A stretch of DNA of 64,000 nucleotides from Spisula solida (GCA_947247005.1 OX365948.1:9723455-9787454); one strand, 5' to 3'; shown: positions 11,691 to 24,245, counted from the first letter of the stretch. The notes: generated by a model from the letters alone, not told the origin. A program made the numbers and translations.

Positions 11691-14138
11691 TTTTAGATTT
11701 ATCAATCCAAGTAAAATCCATCAGCTCGCATGCGTAGAGCTTTGTACGAGTATGTTTCAGGTGTCAAATAAGCTTCACGGTTACATTTTCGACTTGGGTA
11801 TTTATGATTTTTGAAGTTCCTAAACTTTTGTACTAATTTCTAGTTGCTCCAAAATCGCATATTTTGTATAAGTATAATATATTATGCCCGCCCTTTACTG
11901 TATTTCCTTTACATGACATCTTCATAAAGCAAAAGGATCTAATAACCATCTACCAAAATCGCAAGACAATCTAATCTGAACAGTAAATTGAACGAGTACA
12001 TCTAACATGATGTACAACGCGTAGATGCTGTATTCCTATGTTAGTTCTATCGACAATCTATAATCATGTGTTGCTCGTCTGTTCAAGTTATAGTCACAAC
12101 GTACCGATACTATAGGCGTTATAAAGCAGATCATTTGTCTTCTATATGAGGTCTAATGGAACCCCACATCATGGAAAGGCGGCAATATTGACTGTTGGAC
12201 AAATAGTTAGAGATCAGTAGGATAATCGTGTGTTTGTTTGTTATCAGCGTGTTTTTGCAACTATTTGATGAGCACAGTCATGCACCCTCCTGATCTAACC
12301 GGTGTTTATGGAATTGATGACGGTATCAGTCCGTATTAGGTGTTTAATTTGCAACTCCGCAAGCAACTGAAAAATTCTCCACATGTGGACGACATGACTG
12401 CAATAAACTGTAGTACAGTACATAAACTGTCCAACGTAGATTTATCAGATGATGATTGCCTAGTGTTCTACCAGCTGTGTTAGCTAACCGGATGAGCTAT
12501 ATCAATCATGCGGAATTTTGAAATTCTAGAGGTCGAAGAGTCAGCTCCGGCATCACGCTGTTCCCGTATTAGTATCTAAACATACCTAAATATATATGCA
12601 CGGCGAGTTGTAAACTAATCAATGACAGTTAAGTTTCAAATTGGGTATTTCAATAGTTATAAAAGATCTATACCCATTGACAAGGGTTAGAAAAAAAGTC
12701 CTAACACATCGTGACTATACATTACATTATTACATGCAATCATGCAAGAATACGTCCAGAAAGTCAGGTCCTGAAACAAGCGTGCAAGAACACATTATCA
12801 GTAAATTAGAAAATAACAAAGAGCAAATGCGTTTGGTGCGAACAGTGCAAAACTATTAGTGCGGAAAGTGCGAATATATTAGTGCCAAATTGTACTTACG
12901 TATCACTTCTGTTAGCCAAACGATATTGTACACGGTATATATATATACATATCTGTGTTTATTATGTTACATGTACGCATATAAGGGTAAAGTATATAAG
13001 ACACAAAGCCATCAAGCAAATATAAAAGGAAACAGGAACAAGTTTTAAAAGATTAATCGTGAACAATTCTAAAGAGATTCTAAAAAGATAATAATTATCG
13101 GGCCGGGAAAGCAGTGCTTGTTCAATCTTCAGAGAAACAGCATAATACGAAATACTACAGCTATAAGCACACGATATCCCACTCCGACCACATGCCGCCT
13201 CAGTCTTAAATCATGTTTAGGATTTCAGTTTTAAACAAGATAATATCATCTTTTTCAAACACAATTCGCTCAATGTCAATGTCATCTTTTGAATGAAACA
13301 AAAATACAATGTCGTATATCATCATCGGTGTGTGAAATAAACCCTAACTCGACTGATTAAGCTTTGTCTAGTTCAGTCGACATGTAGAAGTTGGATCGAG
13401 CCCCAAAATAGGTTTTATTATTTCACCTAAACGACATGACTAGGGTTATGGATTGGTTATCATGAACTTGAGATAGCAATGCTTAATAAGTGGCATATGC
13501 TGTAAAATGTAAGAGTGCATGTGCAGTAAGTTAAGTACCGAAGCTCGCCCGACTAGAAAATTACCTTATAGAATCCAACACTATATTAGGTGTACGCAGT
13601 TAACATGTTCTAAAGTGACATTGACTACGAGTTAATCCTCTACGTGCGTAGAAGTAGTTAGTTTCTAGTGGAAATCAAGTGGAAACCGGTTGATAATCAA
13701 TTCCGAGAAAAATGTTTTGTCGAGTGTAATTGTGAAAACTACTGGTAAAAAAAGTTGAGTTCCGCGTTACAGCGAGGATCCTAGGTGTGAATAATTTGAC
13801 ATGAATGTGTATTAAACATGACTGCTAAGAAAGTTCACCTTAATTAAATCCAACTTTTTTTTATCTATTGGCTAGTCTGAAATCTAACTGTAACAGCTAC
13901 GAAGATAGCGTTTTGGTATTTCTGTCTTAAGGAGAGTACCTATTCACAAATACAACCAGTCGTTTAACTGTACGCGTATGCACCAGTCTATTGAAACCAC
14001 GCCCCACCAACACCGGGGAAAGGCGGGGATTTTTACTTTGGATTTTCAAACCCCTGGTAAAATCCCTGGAACCACAGGGCCATACAGATGGTACGCACAG
14101 ATTCACACAGAAGTGTGTCCATTTATGTGTGATGTTAC
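11691..14138. other. Long AT-rich stretch without a recognised gene
   Basis: No domain, splice-bounded frame or long repeat is recognised. Frames at 12641-12859 and 13991-14185 are unremarkable. A (TA)n-like run lies near 12938-12952. Confidence 0.5.
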
Positions 14139-16505
14139 AAAAGTATAAGTCCCAGTATGTACCAAGTTACTACCACACAGTATAAGCCCCAGTATGCAAC
14201 AAGTTACTACCACACAGTATAAGCCCCAGTATGTACCAAGTTACTACCACACAGTATAAGCCCAAGTATGTACCAAGTTACTACCACACAGTATAAGCCC
14301 CAGTATGTACCAAGTTACTACCACACAGTATAAGCCCCAGTATGTACCAAGTTACTACCACACAGTATAAGCCCCAGTATGTACCAAGTTACTACCACAC
14401 AGTATAAGCCCCAGTATATACCAAGTTACTACCACACAGTATAAGCCCCAGTATGTACCAAGTTACTACCACACAGTATAAGCCCCAGTATGTAACAAGT
14501 TACTACCACACAGTATAAGCCCCAGTATGTACCAAGTTACTACCACACAGTATAAGCCCCAGTATGTACCAAGTTACTACCACACAGTATAAGCCCCAGT
14601 ATGTACCAAGTTACTACCACACAGTATAAGCCCCATTATGTACCAAGTTACTACCACACAGTATAAGCCCCAGTATGTACCAAGTTACTACCACACAGTA
14701 TAAGCCCCATTATGTACCAAGTTACTACCACAAAGTATAAGCCCCAGTATGTACCAAGTTACTACCACACAGTATAAGCCCCAGTATGTACCAAGTTACT
14801 ACCACACAGTATAAGCCCCAGTATGTACCAAGTTACTACCACACAGTATAAGCCCCAGTATGTACCAAGTTACTACCACACAGTATACGCCCCAGTATAT
14901 ACCAAGTTACTACCACACAGTATAAGCCCCAGTATGTAACAAGTTACTACCACACAGTATAAGCCCCAGTATGTACCAAGTTACTACCACACAGTATAAG
15001 CCCCAGTATGTACCAAGTTACTACCACACAGTATAAGCCCCAGTATGTACCAAGTTACTACCACACAGTATAAGCCATGTATGTACCAAGTTACTACCAC
15101 ACAGTATAAGCCCCATTATGTACCAAGTTACTACCACACAGTATAAGCCCCAGTATGTACCAAGTTACTACCACAAAGTATAAGCCCCAGTATGTACCAA
15201 GTTACTACCACACAGTATAAGCCCCAGTATGTACCAAGTTACTACCACACAGTATAAGCCCCAGTATGTACCAAGTTACTACCACACAGTATAAGCCCCA
15301 GTATGTACCAAGTTACTACCACACAGTATAAGCCCCAGTATGTACCAAGTTACTACCACACAGTATAAGCCATGTATGTACCAAGTTACTACCACACAGT
15401 ATAAGCCCCAGTATGTACCAAGTTACTACCACAAAGTATAAGCCCCAGTATGTACCAAGTTACTACCACACAGTATAAGCCCCAGTATGTACCAAGTTAC
15501 TACCACACAGTATAAGCCCCAGTATGTACCAAGTTACTACCACACAGTATAAGCCCCAGTATGTACCAAGTTACTACCACACAGTATAAGCCCCATTATG
15601 TACCAAGTTACTACCACACAGTATAAGCCCCAGTATGTACCAAGTTACTACCACACAGTATAAGCCCCAGTATGTACCAAGTTACTACCACACAGTATAA
15701 GCCCCAGTATGTACCAAGTTACTACTACACAGTATAAGCCCCAGTATGTACCAAGTTACTACCACACAGTATAAGCCCCAGTATGTACCAAGTTACTACC
15801 ACACAGTATAAGCCCCAGTATGTACCAAGTTACTACCACACAGTATAAGCCCCAGTATGTACCAAGTTACTACCACACAGTATATGCCCCAGTATGTACC
15901 AAGTTACTACCACACAGTATATGCCCCAGTATGTACCAAGTTACATCCACACAGTATAAGCCCCAGTATGTACCAAGTTACTACCACACAGTATAAGCCC
16001 CAGTATGTACCAAGTTACATCCACACAGTATAAGCCCCAGTATATACCAAGTTACTACCACACAGTATAAGCCCCAGTATGTACCAAGTTACTACCACAC
16101 AGTATAAGCCCCAGTATATACCAAGTTACTACCACACAGTATAAGCCCCAGTATGTACCAAGTTACTACCACACAGTATAAGCCCCAGTATGTACCAAGT
16201 TACTACCACACAGTATAAGCCCCAGTATGTACCAAGTTACTACCACACAGTATAAGCCCCAGTATGTACCAAGTTACTACCACACAGTATAAGCCCCAGT
16301 ATGTACCAAGTTACTACCACACAGTATAAGCCCCAGTATATACCAAGTTACTACCACACAGTATAAGCCCCAGTATGTACCAAGTTACTACCACACAGTA
16401 TAAGCCCCAGTATGTAACAAGTTACTACCACACAGTATCAGTCCCTGTATGTACCAAGTTACTACCACACAGTATAAGCCCCAGTATGTACCAACTAACT
16501 ACCAA
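14139..16505. repeat. 37-bp satellite-like array, about 64 copies
   Basis: Head-to-tail monomers contain GTACCAAGTTACTACCACAC then AGTATAAGCCCCAGTAT. They are highly homogeneous; recurrent variants are CCATTATG, AAAGTATAAG, GTAACAAG, ACATCCACAC and a 3-bp shortened GCCATGTATG unit. Variants recur at spaced positions (for example GCCATGTATG near 15074 and 15371, and ACATCCACAC near 15945 and 16017), which suggests block duplication as well as unit gain. Non-coding. Confidence 0.95.
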
Positions 16506-16699
16506 CATATGGATGACATCAAGAAACACGAAGATTGGAGAGTTTAGGCAAACTGAGTTGAGGACATTGACATACCGTTACTAGATTGTACCATCGCAGG
16601 TTCAAAACCCGGATGTGAAAATAGGAAGGTTGTGCTTAGAGGTAGCGTCTCTGTCACGTGTAAGAAGGGGCTAGCTACAGAAACTATAACCTTGCCAAT

Positions 16700-16726
16700 A
16701 TGGCAAACAAGCCCGAAGAGGATCAG
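16700..16726 (+). CDS. Putative first coding exon, copy A (MANKPEEDQ)
   Basis: ATG at 16700 opens nine codons (MANKPEEDQ) that run straight into CAG|GTAGGT, a good eukaryotic 5' splice site at 16726/16727. The length and the donor fit a very short initiator exon, as seen in several small eukaryotic cytoplasmic proteins. No downstream exon could be joined within the window, so the product is unknown. Upstream lie the 37-bp satellite and a short segment with a B-box-like GGTTCAAAACC (16601-16611). The duplicate next door keeps the same reading frame, which slightly raises the chance that this is real. It may still be a chance frame within a repeat. Confidence 0.35.
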
Positions 16727-16822
16727 GTAGGTAGATTTTCATGAACTAATAAATAGCATATTTTAGAAAAAGCGCAAAACAATCCTGGCACGTAAAAAGT
16801 GCTAGCTACAGAAACTATAACC

Positions 16823-16858
16823 ATGCCAATAGGAGCAAACAAGCCCGAAGAGGACCAG
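16823..16858 (+). CDS. Putative first coding exon, copy B (MPIGANKPEEDQ)
   Basis: In the second copy of the 132-bp duplication the ATG of copy A is lost, but another ATG at 16823 is in the same frame. It yields twelve codons ending in the identical NKPEEDQ and the identical CAG|GTAGGT donor at 16858/16859. Within the core one difference is synonymous (GAT versus GAC for Asp). This could be a duplicated alternative first exon spliced to the same acceptor. No acceptor or transcript evidence is available from the sequence alone. Confidence 0.3.
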
Positions 16859-16919
16859 GTAGGTAGATTTTCATGAACTCATTAAAGGCATATTTTAGAA
16901 AATGCAAAGTACAATCATG

Positions 16920-18165
16920 ACAATGATGGAGAAAGGAAAAAAGAAGTATGTTTACATATGATACAATGCTTACAATTAATCAAGTACATAAGATCTGTCT
17001 GTACGTATGTCTCTACAGACTATAACATTGTCTCAAACATGACGTGATGACGCGGATGTTTAGTTAGATGACAGCTAACTTACCCTAATCAAATAGAACC
17101 ATCCGCTGTAACTTTCTCACGTTTTTACTGATCTCTCCAGTTTACTCACAAATAACACATAATCATCCGATTTGTTTTGTATTTAAAAAAAACTGTTGTC
17201 AGACACAGAACATACTGAATTCTTTGTCGTCCAATAGCCTGAACATGTAATCAATATAACAATTTGGCTAGTAGCGAGTGGTGTGCCCCTTGTTGTCAGT
17301 GCGATGATGAATCAATAACATCGTAGAGACGCTTGCTCATTGGGCGTTATTCTTCTGTGCGCTCATTCATATTTCAACATCGGTTTTCACAAATGTATGC
17401 TCCAACATAGGCTATTCCCGCTCGTACGTTAAATACTGTAAAACATCCAGTCGAACCCTACTATAATGTAAATGGAAGTATCGTTTTCCATATTGTTTGA
17501 TTATTGAGGATGTTCATACCATTTGTTATGCGTAAATATTGGTATTGATTCACACTACGTGTTACTTGCTATGAGTGAGCAGTAATTGTATGTAATTGAA
17601 GATCATTTGCTTGTTGGCGAAACAACCGTTTAAGCCCAAATGATATTTATCAATATTGAAAAGTACAACTTACGTTACTGGTAAATTTTCAAAACTCCAA
17701 ATGAGGCATAAAATATTGTTTTACTCGATGCTTATGTTTCTGTAGTTCAATATAATGTATATACAATATAATTCAGATTAATTCAGAGGTATATTGTCGG
17801 ACCAAATCAATGAAAATAACCCTTACTGTGATAAGTGTACCAGATAAAATATATTGTATAAAATGTTAGGAATGACAAACATTGGCATCTGTATTTTAAG
17901 CCAACGATCATGTATACGGTATTATTTAAGCAAGTTGCAAAATCAGAGTTTATTAGGTTCTATATAATCATTAGTTAAGGCTTTTGTAGTGGTTTACCAG
18001 TATTCCATATTTTCACGCTGTTTTGTACCTAATTCTAAAATGATTATTATTCTAGAGTCAGTATCAAATACTTTTAAAAGTAACTTAAGAAGGGTCTTAC
18101 TAGTAGGCTGGTTAGATCATTTGTCTGACCGCTGTGGATTCGCTTTCCACCAGACATAGAGAGTA
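16920..18165. other. AT-rich DNA without a recognised gene
   Basis: If the exons at 16.7-16.86 kb are real this would be intronic. No coding segment is recognised. Confidence 0.5.
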
Positions 18166-18167
18166 TA

Positions 18168-19088
18168 CGAGGGGTGTTCCATATGTATTGTCACTTGGGT
18201 CACAAATAAAAAAAATTCGTTGATATCTTTAAATCTTTATACATTTCTAGAACCATCAAGATTTCCGCGATATTTCGTGAAAAAATCAATAAAATTTAAT
18301 TACCGGAATGTTGTTTCTGTTGTCTTTTCAAAGGACTAGTAATATACACTGCGACTTTGTTCTAATAACTGTCGATTAAAACTTCCTTTCGGGAAATATT
18401 CTTATTCCACAACTATCACACCGTAAATATTGTAAATTCCTTCGATAAAAACATGATTTGCTGTACTTGATTGCCATTTTTAACAAAATAAGAGCATTTC
18501 AAAGTCGCGAAAATAAGTGTCAAAATTAGTCAAAAAAGCATGCTACTTTTCAATGAAAATTTTCGATTAGTTTAATTGATTGGAATTTGACATATCATAC
18601 AGGTATGTAAGCCATTGACCATCAACATTGATTTTTGGGAAGAATTTGCGATCAAAGTACAATTGATATGAAGTTATCGGTGCGTGAAACAACAAGCATC
18701 ATTTGGTATAAATTAGAGTGATCTCCCTTGTTTTGACCGTCTTACTCGTAGACAACAAATAATTTCATTTTGATTTAAAGTTCTAATGGAAGTATAAGGG
18801 TCCAGTTATCGTATCTTATGTTGCAGCTTAAAGAATACTGACATTTACTTTTCTTAACAACTACTGCAAAGATGACACAAATTTAGCTTAAAATTAACAT
18901 AAGGCCAGTGTACTCGAGCATACCCTCTTCTAAGTTCAATAAATTACTTAATTGTTGACGAAAGGCTATGTAATTTTCCAGATATAGAATAGAAACATGC
19001 ACCTTTTAGACAGTTATCGTAGAATCCTTCTAAATATTGCCATAGAAAAATGCAAAGGACAGTGACAATACATATAGAACACCCCTCG
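18168..19088. mobile_element. Mariner-type non-autonomous element
   Basis: The left end CGAGGGGTGTTCCATATGTA follows TA (18166-18167). The right end is its near-perfect complement before TA (19089-19090), giving inverted repeats of about 28 bp. The first ten bases match the mariner-like copies at 6745 and 52968, after which they diverge (TTCCATATG versus TTCGAAAAG), so this is a related but distinct family. The 921-bp interior has no transposase that I can read. Confidence 0.8.
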
Positions 19089-19092
19089 TATA

Positions 19093-19847
19093 GGCTGGGT
19101 CCGGAAGTCGCACCCACTGACTGGTTTCGTCTATTAGGTATCCAACATTGGTAGAGAAATTGATAGAGTCTGCGGCTGTTTACACTAGTAGGTTAGGTCC
19201 GGAAGTCGCCCCACTGACTGGTTCCATTTATAGTCTGCGGCTGTTTACACTAGTAGGTTTGGTCCGGAAGTCGCCCCCACTGACTAGTTCCATTTAGAGT
19301 CTGCGGCTGTTTACACTAGTAGGTTAGGTCCGGAAGTCGCCCCCACTGACTGGTTCCATTTATAGTCTGCGGCTGTTTACACTAGTAGGTTTGGTCCGGA
19401 AGTCGCCCCCACTGACTAGTTCCATTTAGAGTCTGTTGCTGTTTACACTAGTAGGTTTGGTCCGGAAGTCGCCCCCACTGACTAGTTCCATTTAGAGTCT
19501 GCGGCTGTTTACACTAGTAGGTTAGGTCCGGAAGTCGCCCCCACTGACTGGTTCCATTTAGAGTCTGCGGCTGTTTACACTAGTAGGTTAGGTCCGGAAG
19601 TCGCCCCTACTGACTGGTTCCATTTAGAGTCTGCGGCTGTTTACACTAGTAGGTTAGGTCCGGAAGTCGCCCCCACTGACTGGTTCCATTTAGAGTCTGC
19701 GGCTGTTTACACTAGTAGGTTAGGTCCGGAAGTCGCCCCCACTGACTGGTTCCATTTAGAGTCTGCGGCTGTTTACACTAGTAGGTTAGGTCCGGAAGTC
19801 GCCCCCACTGACTGGTTCCATTTAGAGTCGGCGGCTGTTAATACATG
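19093..19847. repeat. 66-bp tandem repeat, about 11 copies
   Basis: Units carry GAGTCTGCGGCTGTTTACAC, TAGTAGGTTAGGTCCGGAAG and CTGACTGGTTCCATTTA. Copies in the second half are nearly identical; the first is diverged and abuts the end of the mariner-type element only a few bases away. Two subtypes (TAGGTTAGG/GACTGG and TAGGTTTGG/GACTAG) alternate at first and then give way to the former. Confidence 0.92.
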
Positions 19848-20799
19848 ATTTAAATCCCCGAAGGAGTTCAGTGCATATTATCTCGTAATTACTTTATTAT
19901 TTTTGTTCTGTTTGATTAAATATCATCTATAAACACCAAAGAGTATGAAAACTGCTTGAAAAGGAACAGTGACGTGCTAACATTAATAAACTATCGCAGT
20001 CATAAAAGTTGTTTAACAACAGAGACTCGTTCAGTCATGTGTGATGACAAGTTGACTGAAACTGATAGCAAACGTTCACAATCTGAGACTCAACTTTATA
20101 TGTTCTAATATATCCGTAGATCAAGAAAAAACCGACAAGATTAGAGAATACCATCAGGTCAGTCTGTAGAGATCACAAATTGGACGGTAGAATGGCCAAT
20201 GCTGACTGATAATCTCTAAAGGTTAGCTATTTCACTGATAATGTCTGATCCATTGCATCATTTCTCACCCATGGAATAGCAACGGGCTATTTAAACCTGC
20301 TATAAACCTGGGATGTCTATGCCGTCGCGTCGACAGCAGATAAAGCTGGTAACGTCTATATTGAAAAAACAGTAATGAAACAACGAAGAATCATTTAATA
20401 CTATATCCAGAATGGTTTTAACAGGTAATGGATTTAAAATGAAAATCTAGATCTAAGCTGCGTGTCATAAACTTTTGATTAAATTCCATGTCTGATGGGA
20501 GATAAAATCGGGGTCTTTGCAGGCACGTTTTGTAACAGTGGTCTTTGCTTACAGGTGGTTTTTAACACAGGTTGGATATAAGTTGAAGTGTCCTTTCTGA
20601 AGTGGTCTAGCCGTTTGTACTACATTGACTGTGTTATACAAGGGGGACCATTCTAATTGCTTGATTGTTGAGAATAAAGGGAAGTAACACCGTTATGTTC
20701 AATGTCATTAGAATACACGAGTCCGTTCACTTTGAAAAGCACTTCGTAGCGTTTCTAATGACAGATAATCCATGCCCACTTTATTTAGATAAACATAAT
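19848..20799. other. Spacer without a recognised gene
   Basis: No coding or repeat structure is supported. A frame that begins near 20665 runs into the antisense of a LINE 3' region and is not called. Confidence 0.5.
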
Positions 20800-21215
20800 A
20801 AACATTATAATTATAATAAAGACTTTATTTATAGAGGCAACACAGTTAGGCAATTGCCAAGTCTTCCCTGTGAGCCTCTTGAAAATAATCAACATTTACA
20901 GATATATGTACATAGCAACACGATACATGTACATGATAGCAAAATATTATTTATATACAATGTGCAAACGCTATCAAGAACAAGGTTCACAATTACAGAT
21001 ATTATTTTATAAAGGAATACACATCAATTCAGCAATGTTTTCCAATAAGACATATACTTATATTTGAAGCCATTCAAAGTCTGTGCATTTCGAACATCTA
21101 ATGGTAACGAATTCCAAATCTTAGATAAACGGGAGTTAACTGAATGAAGGCGCTCGGTAGCGCTTTGCTTATGCAACGGACCCCATTCTTCATCAAAGGT
21201 TTTATTGTAAAACAT
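20800..21215 (-). pseudogene. 3' end of a non-LTR retrotransposon (RT C-terminus plus 3' UTR)
   Basis: On the minus strand 21215-21024 encodes a 63-residue frame containing RLHSVNSRLSKIWNSLP, followed by DVRNAQTLNGFK. This fits the ...R...WNSLP..V..A.SLN.FK... block that closes ORF2 of many CR1/L2-type LINEs. Beyond the stop, non-coding sequence runs to a tail near 20830-20800 made of AATAAAGTC and TTATAAT-type words, in the position of a LINE 3' tail. The rest of the element is absent (5' truncation, the usual LINE insertion outcome). Family placement is inference. Confidence 0.6.
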
Positions 21216-21615
21216 GATTGGATTTCATGAGATTATATGTCTTGAAAGGGAATAAATATTTGCATGCGAAATATTTTTTTTGATAAAACATAGCGAAAAT
21301 CATGTTAAATGTCTTTTGCATTACAACTAGTAAAGTGCAAACTATACGGGTATTTAAGAATCAATGAGTTTCTTCTCGCACAAAGAACACATGCTTTCTA
21401 TCAAACTAATTAGCTACCCTAAAAACTATGGATACATCGTAATTGACAAATATAATTTTTGTCAATGGTATTATTTCGTTGTTTGTTTGATTATACGTTT
21501 GTTGAGAAAAATCATTAGGAACAATTTTATTTTCACCAAAATCCAATTCTTAGCTCTATTTAATTATACATGTAAAACATTTCAATGGCGGCTCGTTTAA
21601 TAGTTCGTCGCCTGA

Positions 21616-22115
21616 GTGGAACGTTGCTCTATCTACCATTTTCAATATTTCGAGAAAATCGAGTTTAAAGATTCAGTTAGTGATATTTCTGTTATTGTTC
21701 AAGATATGTGGACAATATTGTACGCGACTATTCAGCATTAAGAATAGATTTAGAATATCAAGTTAGATATTTATAAAATGTTGTATGTGTTTATTTTTTT
21801 ATATTTTTGTGTTTGGAGATAGAGCAATTTTGTCATAATATTTTATTATTTCTTAAAGGTGAACTGCTCTATCTCCAAATACTGGAGATAGAGCAGTTCT
21901 TTATTGGCAGGTATGGAGATAGAGCAGTTCTTTATTGACAGTTATGGAGATAGAGCAAATAATTACTCATGCATTAAGAGTCACATGTACAAATTACTTC
22001 ATTTGATTGGCTAGATATATCGTTTACAGGTAAACTGCTCCAACTCCTATAGTTGAAATAGTATAAGAGTCAATAGTTGATTTATTTTACGGAGATAGAG
22101 CAAATCATTACTTGG
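21616..22115. repeat. Cluster of GGAGATAGAGCAG motifs with a perfect hairpin
   Basis: The 13-bp motif GGAGATAGAGCAR occurs directly at about 21815, 21884, 21912, 21944 and 22091, and inverted at about 21625 and 21865. Positions 21861-21877 and 21883-21899 form a perfect 17-bp inverted repeat around a 5-nt loop. The function is unknown; it may be the terminal region of a foldback element. Confidence 0.7.
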
Positions 22116-22129
22116 TATCTTTGTTGGTG

Positions 22130-22633
22130 TTGAGCGGATTTAGTATTATAATTGGTCAGATTTTCATGGCATCAAAAACAAGAATTGTCTTTCGATATCT
22201 TCATAAAGTAATTACATTCATTGACAACATTGTTTGAACTACCTCCATGCAAACTCCCATCGTAATTGATCAACTAGTTAAAAAGTTATACCATGAAATG
22301 TATACCACGGTGTCTAGTCAGTCACTGATGTGCATTCAATAGAACCGACAATGCTATTCTGAACCAGACAAACACCTTATGGGTTTTTTTCTTGTTCATG
22401 GACGGATATTTAAAATATTGATATCAAATTAAAGACGAAGCTCTCTAGTTTCTGATTATATAATAATATTAAAAATAACACCAAGATGGTGGTTTAATAT
22501 TAATAAAACACAAACTGCACCTCAGTGACCGGGTGGTCAATTTCCCGTGTTATAATCCTTTCTAAGATATTACAAATTTTATAAAAAAAATATTTTTTCG
22601 ATTTACTCTTTATTAATGATACAGTTACCTGTG
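22130..22633. mobile_element. Left-truncated copy of the hAT-like MITE
   Basis: The block at 22165-22310 (ATCAAAAACAAGAATTG..., TCTTCATAAAGTAATTA) matches 49640-49790. The right end TTATTAATGATACAGTTACC, TGTG (to 22633) matches the right terminus of the intact copy at 49532-50504. A complete left terminus is not visible, so this copy is truncated or rearranged. Confidence 0.65.
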
Positions 22634-22639
22634 GTCCAA

Positions 22640-22815
22640 GCTGTCGAACTACTAAATGAACAAGTTTCAGCAATCAAAAAGCGGAATGCCCAAGCTGAAT
22701 GACCTAGTTCCAACAGTAAAATGGCTGAAATACCTAGTTTTAGCTGTCAGAAGTCCTAAAAAGTAGAAAAAATAAAAAGGCTCAATGTCAAGGTTTCAGC
22801 TAAATGACCTAGTTT
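22640..22815. repeat. Reverse-complement copy of the CTAGGTCATTCAGCT repeat
   Basis: Imperfect tandem units with GCTGAATGACCTAGTT and GTTTCAGC. This is the complement of the motif flanking the 143-bp array at 1600-1772 and 2995-3125. Confidence 0.6.
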
Positions 22816-23259
22816 CAGCAACACTTAGGCCAACTCGCATTCTTGTAAATTTATATAATATTTTGTACGACATGCAAAAAGACTTCTTATGTATGAGCTA
22901 TATAATCATAACAGTTCAATCATGTCTCATAAATACCAGATGTCTGTGCCTCAGACAGTATCTATAGTAACGTGTTTACGGCGAGCACATTATTTATAAT
23001 TTCCAATCATTTATATAAACAGAAGCAAATGTGCGTCTTAAAGTATTCTGGATACAAAGATTGTATAAGACTGTAATGTGATGTAGAACAACAATAATTT
23101 ATTATAATTATAGTGTTTTTTATTATTTTACATAACTAGATTCAATTGTATAGCACAGTTTCAACCAGATATTTATAACTGATGACAAGAAAGAACAAAA
23201 CATTGAAATTCCATGCAAACCAGATGTTCATGGTAGCGAAGCATAATTTGCCAAAAATA

Positions 23260-23775
23260 GATACATCCTGTTTTGTAACTGAGGCATTGACACCACCAAC
23301 CCTACTTCCAATCTCAAATGACGTGTTCACATAAGCTACCTACATGACAAGTTTCATTATGATATCTCATTCCTTACTGAAGTTACAGAGTGGAAACGTT
23401 ATTTCTATTTTAAGTAACAGTGACCTCGACCCCACCGGTCCCACTTTCAATTCCAAGCAAGATTTTCACATACCTACCTACACAAAAGGTTTCATCATTA
23501 TTTCTCATTGATAACTGGTGTTATAGAGTACACATATATTTCTATCTTGTTTGTAACAGTAACCTTGATCTTGAACCTTTGGCCCCCACTTTCAATTCCT
23601 AGCAAGAGTTTCATATAAGCTGCCTACACAGCAAGATTCATCATGATATCTCATTTCTAGCAATAGTTTTAGAATAAAAACGTGTTTCTATTTTTAGTAA
23701 CAGTGACCTTGACCTTTACTTTGACCCTACCGGCCCTACTTTTAATCTCAAACAAAGTTTTCATATAAGCTACAT
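23260..23775. repeat. About 145-bp tandem repeat, four diverged copies
   Basis: Units share AGTAACAGTGACCTTGACC, a CCCTACTTTCAATYYCAA segment, TTTTCATATAAGCTACCTAC and TTCATCATGATATCTCATT. The GTGACCTTGACCTT wording is a repeat type I recall from bivalve genomes. Confidence 0.8.
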
Positions 23776-24245
23776 ATGAATTATATCAATCGGAAACCAA
23801 TTGTGGAGGCCCGCCTGTACATAATGGATAGTTCAGTTCAGTTTTCTTGGTATCTATTGGTGTGGATAATACAGGGTTTTATTATACTCGTATAAGTCTT
23901 CTATCAAATTAGTGTAATGAGTTGAAACCAAATATTTTTGTTAATTACCTAACAGATAATTAGCTCCTTAAAAGAAATAAATTTCATTTGTTAAATATAA
24001 TCAGGGCGTGAAAACTTTTTTTTCCAATTTATCAGAAACGGTTATGTTAAAGCACATATATTTAAGTAATTTAATTTTCAGGACGATCAATTAAGACATT
24101 TTCAACTTCGTTATTCAATATTGATATTGTACATTCAATCAATTATTTAGAATTAACAAACGGACACTCATGAAAACAACATGCAGACCATCGTTCAAGG
24201 TGAATTTTAAATTACAAAAAAGTTTCCTTTCCATAACGTCTACAG

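Larger units (their letters stand above)
16656..16919. repeat. Tandem duplication of a 132-bp segment
   Basis: Two copies (about 16656-16787 and 16788-16919) share GCTAGCTACAGAAACTATAA, a short coding-like core, GTAGGTAGATTTTCATGAAC and CATATTTTAGAAAA. They differ by scattered substitutions and small indels. The two cores are annotated separately. Confidence 0.85.

Noticed and set aside
13320..13440. tRNA-like segment with GTTGGATCGAGCCCC
   Set aside because: The A and B boxes would be too close and no cloverleaf forms.
14139..16505. CRISPR-like array (regularly spaced repeat)
   Set aside because: The units are contiguous and near-identical over the full 37 bp with no unique spacers; ordinary minisatellite in eukaryotic DNA. 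The same reasoning excludes 5313-5875 and 29146-29735.
20665..21012. 115-codon plus-strand frame
   Set aside because: It starts at TTG and runs antisense through the 3' end of a LINE fragment; no domain or splice support.
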